Shown one piece after another: positions 1 through 6,563 of a DNA stretch of 6,563 nt; position 1 is the first letter of the stretch; the number at the start of each line of letters is the position of its first letter. The stretch comes from Gaiellasilicea sp045403015. GTDB lineage: Bacteria; Actinomycetota; Thermoleophilia; Gaiellales; Gaiellaceae. Location: positions 1 through 6,563 of the forward strand of contig JAXIPI010000364.1 of assembly GCA_045403015.1 (NCBI GenBank). The letters run 5' to 3'. The translations under genes were made by a program, and so were the position numbers. Below the pieces are notes generated by a model, which did no database searches, was not told the origin of the DNA, and worked only from the letters and a program-made list of their open reading frames with translations.

Positions 1-563
1 CGCGCGACGATCGCTCGGCGCAGGGCAAGCGTGCCGAGGCGGATCGCCGGCTGAAATGCGCGCTGCCGCGAGACGCCGTAGCGGTCTTCCGGGTACGTGA
101 ACCCAATCTGGATCGCCGGCCCGCGCGCAGCCACCGCGCGAAGGCTCTCGCGATTGAAGGAGCTGACAACGGCTCGCTCGACGAGGCCGTGCCGTCCGAG
201 TGCCTCAACCAGCTCATCGAGCCGCGTCGTCAGCTTCAGGTCGACATGGAGCGCCACATCTCGCGTGGCAAGGAAGTCGAGCGCGTCGTCGAGTGTCGGG
301 AGCTGCGGAGCGAGCTCGTGCAGCTCGGCGAGCGAGCGGTCGCGCACGGTGCCGACGGCAGCGCCGTGGCTGACTTCGGCGAGGTCGTTCGAGTGAGCGA
401 GCACGAGCGGGCCATCAGCGAGGTCGAGCACGTCGAACTCGATCGCATCGACGCCGTGCGCCAGCGCGACCTCGAAGGAGCCCAGCGTGTTTTCGGGCGC
501 CAGCGCCGCGGCGCCGCGGTGCCCGACGCGGATCAGCGGCCCGTCTCCTCTCAGAAGCTTCAC
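1..563 (-). CDS. Glycerophosphodiester phosphodiesterase (GDPD family), C-terminus cut off by window edge
   Basis: GDPD-family enzymes hydrolyse glycerophosphodiesters left from phospholipid turnover to glycerol-3-phosphate and an alcohol, using a metal ion in a TIM barrel. About 187 residues are present and the frame is open to the left edge. The N-terminus carries the family signature: GHRG at 14-17 (catalytic H15), PENT at 23-26, IEFDV at 41-45 (metal ligands E42 and D44), and AHSND at 56-60 (second catalytic H57). HVDLK at 106-110 matches the later metal-ligand strand, with D108 where many relatives have Glu. No signal peptide is visible, so it is probably cytoplasmic. The GTG start was chosen because it overlaps the upstream TGA as GTGA and lies 14 codons before GHRG; no well-spaced Shine-Dalgarno is seen, which suggests translational coupling. 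It is the fourth gene of the operon. The family is confident; the substrate cannot be told from sequence. Confidence 0.93.
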   Translation of the reverse strand, partial: MKLLRGDGPLIRVGHRGAAALAPENTLGSFEVALAHGVDAIEFDVLDLADGPLVLAHSNDLAEVSHGAAVGTVRDRSLAELHELAPQLPTLDDALDFLATRDVALHVDLKLTTRLDELVEALGRHGLVERAVVSSFNRESLRAVAARGPAIQIGFTYPEDRYGVSRQRAFQPAIRLGTLALRRAIVA

Positions 564-2076
564 GGCGCGGTCGGGAGAAGGTCCTCGTCGAGCTCGCCGC
601 CGCTGGCCGCGTACTTGACGATCATCCGGTCGGTGACCCACTCGACCGGCGCGCGATCGTCGGTCCACGGCCGCTTCGCCTTCTCGGTCACGGGCCGGAT
701 CTGGCGCGCGAGTAGCTCCCGCAGCGGCCGAAGAGCGGCGGGTCCCCTCGACACGATCTCGGGCCGAAGCGCCCGCTTCTCGTCGAAGGCGATCAGGATC
801 TTGTTGAAGCGCAGTGCGGGCCACACCGCCACTCGGTCGAACTCGTGTGTCAGCGTGCCGGAGATTCCGTCGAGGAGGCTCTCGTCACCGGGCACCGACG
901 CGACGTTCAGCGCGAGGATCCCACCCGGCTCGAGCCGTTCGCGCGCGAGCCGGAAGAACTCCCGCGTCGCGAGGTAGAACGGAACGTACGGCTGGTGGTA
1001 GGCATCGACGATGATCAGGTCGTAGCGCTCGTCCGTGCGTCGGAGAAACGGGCGCGCGTCGGCGTCGTACACAGTGAGGCGCGGGTTGTCCTCCATGCCG
1101 AACCAGCGCCGCCCCACGCGACTCACGGCAGGGTCGAGCTCGACCCCGTCCACGCGCGCCTCCGGATAGAACCTCCCGAGAGCGCGTGCGATTGTTCCGC
1201 CTGCGTTGCCCAATATGGCAACGGAGCGAAGCGGCCTGTCGAGCAACGGCGGCAGCACCAGGAACGCATCCCACACACCTCCGGTCAGGACCGTGTCCTT
1301 CCGCCAGACGGAGTGGACCGCGACGCCCTCGTTGAGCCTGAGGAGGCGGTGACCGTCGGGACGCTCGACGACCTGGATGAACTGGTAGAGCGAGTCCTCC
1401 TCGTGCAGCAGCCCGGGCTCGGCCTTCACCACGCCGGGTGGGAGCGCGACGAGAGCGGCGAGCGCGGCGGCGACGACGAGCACACGGCGCCCGAGGAGGA
1501 ATGAGGCGGAGAGCGCGAGCAGGGCCGCCGTGCCCAGCAGCGTCCGCTGCGTCCCCACGAGCGGGATCGCGATCAGCGCCGGAACGAACGTGCCGAGGAG
1601 TGAGCCGGCGGTCGAGAGCGCGTAGAAGCGACCGGCCACGGCTCCCGCGGTTGCGACGTCTGTGATCGCCAGGCGGATCGCGAACGGCGCGACCATCCCG
1701 AGCGCGACGACGGCCGGCGCGAACAGGAGGAGGACGGCGAAAAAGGAGCCGATCACGGCGCCGGCGGAGGCGTCGTCGAGATTCCCGACTGCCGCGTCGA
1801 GAAACGGCCGGGCGACGAACGGCGTGATCGCCACACAGACCGCCGCCGCGAGAACGATCAAGCCGAGCAGGCGCGGCTCGGGCCGGCGGTCGGCGAGGCG
1901 TCCTCCGAGCCAGTAGCCGAAGGCGAGCGCGGCGAGCACGATCCCGATCAGGTTCGCCCAGACGATCGTCGACGAGCCGAAGTAGGGCGCCAGCAAGCGC
2001 GACGCGGCGATCTCGGTCGCGAGCGAGCCGGTGCCCGCGCCGAAGACGAGCGCGGCGAGTGCGAACTGGGAGCGGT

Positions 2077-2080
<4 letters not shown>
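560..2080 (-). CDS. Multi-TM membrane protein fused to spermidine-synthase-like SAM-binding domain
   Basis: The 506-residue protein has two halves. Residues 1-217 contain about seven hydrophobic helices (roughly 6-28, 37-60, 70-90, 107-135, 145-175, 178-196, 199-217). Residues 225-490 match the polyamine synthase/Rossmann methyltransferase fold: LYQFIQV (231-237), the nucleotide loop ILGNAGG (289-295), GVELDP (312-317), DAD (339-341) and IIVDAYHQP (356-364). The architecture is known as fused MFS/spermidine synthase-like and is common in Actinobacteria. Classical spermidine synthases have GGGDGG and DSSDP motifs; here they are GNAGG and DAYHQP. SAM or decarboxylated-SAM binding is plausible, but the amine substrate is doubtful. 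The GTG start at 2080 overlaps the phosphatase stop (GTGA) and directly precedes the first helix. An in-frame ATG at 2152 would add 24 charged, unmatched residues lying inside the phosphatase gene. Its 3' end overlaps the GDPD start by 4 bases. Family confident, function unknown. Confidence 0.88.
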
Positions 2081-4746
<2,666 letters not shown>

Positions 4747-4749
4747 CTT

Positions 4750-4986
4750 CTAAAGGCCGAAGAGGCGGCCGACCTCACGCCAGATCGTGAGCGTGATCAG
4801 CACGCTGACGGCGATCAGGACGACGACAACGAGCCAGAAACGCAGCCCGGCACGACGCCGGGCGCGGGATCGCTCGCTGCGCGCGCGGCGACGGGCACGC
4901 TCCTGCAGGTACGCACGGTCCACCGCAAGCGGGTCGAACGGGGGAGCGTCATCGCCTGGCGGAGTGCGCGTCGCAGGCTCGGCCAT
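4750..4986 (-). CDS. Small basic single-TM protein, first gene of the operon
   Basis: I do not recognise a family for this 78-residue protein. The N-terminus (1-20) is acidic and proline-rich, residues 24-49 are very rich in Arg and likely helical, and a single hydrophobic helix covers about 49-68. A short tail (69-78) ends in RLFGL. The positive-inside rule places the Arg-rich segment in the cytoplasm, so the topology is N-in with a very short outer tail. It starts the operon and ends 3 nt before the multi-GAF phosphatase, so it could anchor or scaffold that soluble protein at the membrane; this is inference from position only. The ATG was chosen because a TACACT -10-like hexamer lies 6 nt upstream, the geometry of leaderless transcripts, and no Shine-Dalgarno is visible. 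Codon use matches the neighbours and the TM helix would be unlikely by chance, so I take it as a real gene. Confidence 0.8.
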   Translation of the reverse strand: MAEPATRTPPGDDAPPFDPLAVDRAYLQERARRRARSERSRARRRAGLRFWLVVVVLIAVSVLITLTIWREVGRLFGL

Positions 4987-4992
4987 GCGGAA

Positions 4993-4998
4993 AGTGTA
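4993..4998 (-). promoter_or_regulatory. Candidate leaderless -10 box for the four-gene minus-strand operon
   Basis: Read on the minus strand the hexamer is TACACT, matching the TAnnnT core of sigma-70-type -10 boxes. Only 6 nt separate it from the ATG at 4986, so transcription would start at or within a base of the start codon. Leaderless starts of this kind are common in Actinobacteria. No convincing -35 hexamer is seen 16-18 nt further upstream. The absence of a Shine-Dalgarno sequence before this ATG supports the reading. Confidence 0.5.
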
Positions 4999-5027
4999 GT
5001 GCGCTGGCGGCGTCCCGCGGTACCCGC

Positions 5028-5056
5028 GTGACTTTCAGGACCGATATGCCCATACT
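5028..5056 (+). promoter_or_regulatory. Candidate promoter for the four-TM gene (-35 GTGACT, -10 CATACT)
   Basis: GTGACT at 5028-5033 shares the TGAC core of the -35 consensus. CATACT at 5051-5056 resembles a -10 box, and the spacer between them is 17 nt. A GTG codon in the frame of the membrane protein begins at 5064, 7 nt after the -10, which would give a leaderless transcript. If this promoter is used, the ATG at 5046 falls inside the promoter and cannot be the start. No better -10 hexamer is visible on this strand between the divergent gene and 5046. Confidence 0.4.
5037..5040 (+). promoter_or_regulatory. Possible ribosome binding site (AGGA) before the ATG at 5046
   Basis: AGGA lies 5 nt upstream of the ATG at 5046 and would support that start for the four-TM protein. 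It sits within the spacer of the candidate promoter whose leaderless start would be the GTG at 5064. The two readings exclude each other, so this site is useful mainly for deciding between them. Confidence 0.35.
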
Positions 5057-5543
5057 GCGCTGCGTGGAAACGCCTGACCGCCTGACGGAGCCGAACCACG
5101 ACCCTGCAGGCGAGCCGCCTGCAGCGCTCCGCCGTGTCGGCGGGTCGCTCTGGGGCCTCGGCGAGCGGGCAACCTGGGTCTCGGGCCTCGTGCTCGCTCT
5201 GTCGGCGCTCACCGGCTGGTACTCGGGTTCGGGTGAAGGGGTCGACGTGAGTGTGATCGGGTGGAACACGGGCCTGATCGGGAAGATCGTCCTGTTCATC
5301 GGTCTGGCCGCGATTCTCGTCGTGGCGCTCCGCTACTGGGGGGTCGAGCTGCCCGCTGCAGTGCCCGAGAGCCTCGTCGTGATCGCGCTCGGAGCGCTCT
5401 CGACGATCCTGGTGCTCGTTCGGATCATCTCGATCCCCGACGAGTTCTTCTTCGCCGGCCGTGGAGTCGGCATCTGGATCAGCCTTGCCGCATCCGTGGC
5501 TCTGATCGGCGCAGGGTTGTTGCAAGCATCCGAAGAGCTCTAG
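5046..5543 (+). CDS. Predicted four-TM membrane protein of unknown function
   Basis: I do not recognise a named family. With the ATG at 5046 the protein has 165 residues: a polar, proline-containing cytoplasmic N-terminus (1-40) and four hydrophobic helices at about 42-59, 77-97, 107-128 and 140-159. A short tail, QASEEL, ends the protein. The first inter-helix loop is polar and glycine-rich (GSGEGVDVS, 61-69), and IPDEFFFAGRG (130-140) joins helices 3 and 4. No catalytic motif is visible. Three in-frame starts compete. The ATG at 5046 has AGGA 5 nt upstream and is used here. The GTG at 5064 would suit a leaderless transcript from the -35/-10 pair described separately and gives 159 residues. 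The GTG at 5028 coincides with the putative -35 box and is least likely. The gene is divergent from the phosphatase operon and convergent with the response regulator, with its stop inside the shared hairpin. Confidence 0.8.
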   Translation: MPILRCVETPDRLTEPNHDPAGEPPAALRRVGGSLWGLGERATWVSGLVLALSALTGWYSGSGEGVDVSVIGWNTGLIGKIVLFIGLAAILVVALRYWGVELPAAVPESLVVIALGALSTILVLVRIISIPDEFFFAGRGVGIWISLAASVALIGAGLLQASEEL

Positions 5544-5568
5544 GAGGGTTTGGCGGAAACCCTCCTAG
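5540..5568. terminator. Shared convergent hairpin, perfect 12-bp stem with a 5-nt loop
   Basis: The left arm CTAGGAGGGTTT (5540-5551) and right arm AAACCCTCCTAG (5557-5568) are perfect reverse complements around the loop GGCGG. The hairpin lies between two convergent genes and can form in either transcript. The TAG stop of the four-TM gene (5541-5543) is inside the left arm and the TAG stop of the response regulator (5565-5567, minus strand) is inside the right arm. No U-tract follows on either strand, so it is not a canonical intrinsic terminator. U-less hairpins after genes are often proposed as terminators or 3'-end stabilisers in high-GC bacteria. Confidence 0.75.
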
Positions 5569-6164
5569 GTCACGGGCAGCTGTTGCTTCGTCGACTCGAT
5601 CAGCGAGCGTGGGTCGAACGGCTTGCCGATGAAGCCCTGCACGCCGCGTGACTCCGCGTCGCCGGCAGAGCGCTCGTCCACCTGCCCGGAAAACATGATC
5701 ACCGGGATCGCGCCGACGCCGGTGTGCTCCTGGATCCGCCGCAGAGTCTCCCAGCCGTCGACCTGCGGCATCATCACGTCGAGCAGGATCAGATCCGGAG
5801 ACTCCTCACCGAGTGCGGAGAGCGCCTCCTCGGCGCCGCCGGCCTCGCGGACGAAATAGCCCTCGGCCTCGAGGTTGACCCGCACGTACTCCCGCAGGCG
5901 CTCGTCGTCGTCGACGATCAGCACGAGTGGGCCACGCGTCGAGCCACTCGGCGCGGTGGTCGGCCCCGAGCGGTCCAGAAACTGGTCGAGGTCGGCACGC
6001 CGGTACCGACGGTGGCCGCCGGGGGTGTAGAAGGCCGACACGCGGCCGAGGTCGGACCACTTGCGCATCGTGCTCTGCGCAACGCCGAGGTACTTTGCCG
6101 CCTGGCCGAGCGTCAGCCACTCGGGCTGCGCCGCAGCCGCCGGTGTGTTTCCTTCAGAGGCCAT
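5565..6164 (-). CDS. Response regulator with N-terminal BldC/MerR-like HTH and C-terminal receiver domain
   Basis: The 199-residue protein has two domains in unusual order. Residues 16-64 form an excisionase/BldC/MerR-type winged HTH: LTLGQAAKYLGV (17-28) starts the helix-turn-helix, STMRKW (31-36) lies in the recognition helix, and YTPGGHRRY (46-54) is the typical wing. A linker at 65-78 leads to a receiver domain at about 79-196: acidic pocket D85/D86, phospho-acceptor D129 in LLDVMMP (127-133), S159 at the switch Ser/Thr position and K181 in GKPFD. The spacing of D129, S159 and K181 equals that of D57, T87 and K109 in CheY, so phosphorylation is expected. No kinase is encoded here. Target genes are unknown; it may act on its neighbours, but nothing proves this. 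The ATG start precedes the HTH by 15 residues and no Shine-Dalgarno is evident. The stop lies in the shared hairpin. The family assignment is firm. Confidence 0.93.
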   Translation of the reverse strand: MASEGNTPAAAAQPEWLTLGQAAKYLGVAQSTMRKWSDLGRVSAFYTPGGHRRYRRADLDQFLDRSGPTTAPSGSTRGPLVLIVDDDERLREYVRVNLEAEGYFVREAGGAEEALSALGEESPDLILLDVMMPQVDGWETLRRIQEHTGVGAIPVIMFSGQVDERSAGDAESRGVQGFIGKPFDPRSLIESTKQQLPVT

Positions 6165-6176
6165 CGCGACGAAGAG

Positions 6177-6182
6177 AACCTA
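6177..6182 (-). promoter_or_regulatory. Possible -10 box for the HTH-receiver gene
   Basis: On the minus strand the hexamer is TAGGTT, fitting TAnnnT, and it ends 12 nt before the ATG at 6164. This would give a 5' leader of only about five bases. The best -35 candidate at a 17-nt distance (TTTCAG) is poor, so the call is weak. The 54-nt gap to the upstream gene on the same strand leaves room for a separate promoter, but read-through from that gene is also possible. Confidence 0.28.
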
Positions 6183-6218
6183 CCCAAACCTGCAGCAAGC
6201 TGAAACCCTGAACCGTTC

Positions 6219-6446
6219 TCAGCCGGTCGTGACGGTGACTGTCACCGTCCGCGCCGCCGGCGGCAGTGGTTGCGGTTCGAGCGTCCGGACGTTCGTCTGC
6301 GTTCCACCGGGCGAGGGCCCGTCCTCGAGCGCCCGCCCAAGCGCGATACCGACCAGAAGGACGACCACGAGGCCGAGCACGATCAGTGCCGGGCGCCAGA
6401 GTGGATTGCGGGGCGGCTTGCGCGGCCGTCGCTCACGTGTGCTCAC
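6219..6446 (-). CDS. Small single-TM membrane protein with a Thr/Val-rich outer tail
   Basis: I do not recognise a family for this 75-residue protein. Residues 1-17 are strongly basic (Arg, Lys and Pro rich) and cytoplasmic by the positive-inside rule. A hydrophobic helix spans about 19-40 and the remaining 35 residues form an outer tail rich in Pro and Gly, ending in the alternating run TVTVTVTTG. It could be a signal-anchor protein; no lipobox or signal peptidase site is convincing. The GTG start has GAGGGG 5 nt upstream, the best Shine-Dalgarno in the window. Its GTG also overlaps a TGA (GTGA) closing an open frame that runs to the right edge, so it may be translationally coupled to an upstream gene. 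It lies 54 nt before the HTH-receiver gene on the same strand and may be co-transcribed with it. The existence of the gene is likely; its function is unknown. Confidence 0.68.
   Translation of the reverse strand: MSTRERRPRKPPRNPLWRPALIVLGLVVVLLVGIALGRALEDGPSPGGTQTNVRTLEPQPLPPAARTVTVTVTTG
6231..6249. repeat. 19-bp near-perfect palindrome (9-bp arms, 1-bp centre)
   Basis: GACGGTGAC and GTCACCGTC are exact reverse complements separated by one T. It lies within the last codons of the 75-residue protein, where it encodes part of the Thr-Val run, and about 70-85 bp upstream of the HTH-receiver start on the same strand. It has the shape of an operator dyad. Alternating Thr (ACN) and Val (GTN) codons tend to produce such symmetry, so it may simply reflect the protein sequence. 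Confidence 0.4.
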
Positions 6447-6563
6447 GCGCGCCCCTCGCCGGCTGCGGCTCCCGGCCGGCGGAGCCGGCCTCCGCCGCCG
6501 CCTGCCGTCGCTCCCGGCACCCGGCTCTCCGGGTCTGTACTACTCGTACTATCCCCTCCGGCC
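6443..6563 (-). other. Hairpin-rich edge; possible 3' tail of an upstream minus-strand gene
   Basis: A minus-strand frame is open from the right edge for 39 codons and closes with a TGA that overlaps the next GTG as GTGA, like the two clear junctions in the other operon. The peptide is low-complexity (Ser/Thr/Asp, then five Gly in a row, then Arg/Ala/Gly) and 11 of its 39 codons end in A or T, which looks high beside the neighbouring genes. It could be a disordered protein tail or non-coding spacer. The same stretch holds three small inverted repeats: GGCCGGC/GCCGGCC (6474-6480 and 6484-6490), overlapping GGCGGAG/CTCCGCC (6478-6484 and 6490-6496), and ACCCGG/CCGGGT (6519-6524 and 6529-6534). 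The hexamer GTACTA occurs twice at 6537-6551. Confidence 0.25.
6452..6457 (-). promoter_or_regulatory. Ribosome binding site of the 75-residue membrane protein
   Basis: GAGGGG on the minus strand stands 5 nt before the GTG at 6446 and fixes this start. It is notable because most other starts in the window lack a well-placed Shine-Dalgarno sequence. Confidence 0.6.

Noticed and set aside
189..977. Plus-strand open frame of 262 codons opposite the GDPD and SpeE-like genes
   Set aside because: It overlaps two genes with clear family motifs on the other strand and shows only Arg/Ser-rich sequence with no recognisable domain, as expected for antisense frames in GC-rich DNA.
5028..5045. Start of the four-TM protein at GTG 5028
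   Set aside because: The codon coincides with a -35-like hexamer, has no Shine-Dalgarno, and two better in-frame starts lie downstream.

Overview
The window is GC-rich throughout and coding-dense, with strong third-position G/C bias, frequent GTG starts, genes joined by GTGA stop/start overlaps and Shine-Dalgarno sequences mostly weak or absent. Together with the gene types (multi-GAF SpoIIE-type phosphatase, BldC/MerR-like HTH joined to a receiver domain, small one-helix basic membrane proteins) this points to a high-GC actinobacterium. Thermoleophilia (Gaiellales/Solirubrobacterales-like) is my best guess, but that rank is inference. No RNA gene, insertion sequence, CRISPR array or phage gene was seen.

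Layout. (1) Positions 1-4986, minus strand: a four-gene operon read right to left. It holds a 78-residue single-TM protein, an 889-residue protein with apparently four GAF-like sensor regions and a C-terminal PP2C/SpoIIE phosphatase, a 506-residue membrane protein fused to a spermidine-synthase-like SAM-binding domain, and a glycerophosphodiester phosphodiesterase (GDPD) cut off by the left edge. The junctions are a 3-nt gap and two GTGA overlaps, so translation is very likely coupled. (2) Positions 4987-5063: a short divergent control region, with a leaderless-type promoter facing the operon and a second promoter-like pair facing right. (3) Positions 5046-5543, plus strand: a predicted four-TM protein of unknown function. 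(4) Positions 5540-5568: a perfect 12-bp-stem hairpin between convergent genes; the UAG stop of each gene lies inside the stem. (5) Positions 5565-6164, minus strand: a response regulator with inverted order (HTH first, receiver last). (6) Positions 6219-6446, minus strand: a second small single-TM protein. (7) Positions 6447-6563: a hairpin-rich edge that may hold the tail of another minus-strand gene.

How the genes may work together (inference). The operon joins a multi-sensor Ser/Thr phosphatase of the partner-switching type to a membrane enzyme-like protein and a phospholipid-headgroup hydrolase, which would fit a stress or envelope-lipid response. No anti-sigma factor, anti-anti-sigma factor, histidine kinase or sigma factor is present, so the phosphatase substrate and the kinase for the response regulator must be encoded elsewhere. 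No single gene is of an unknown type except the small and multi-TM membrane proteins. The most unusual features are the operon combination, the degenerate spermidine-synthase motifs, the inverted HTH-receiver protein, and the shared hairpin that contains both stop codons.
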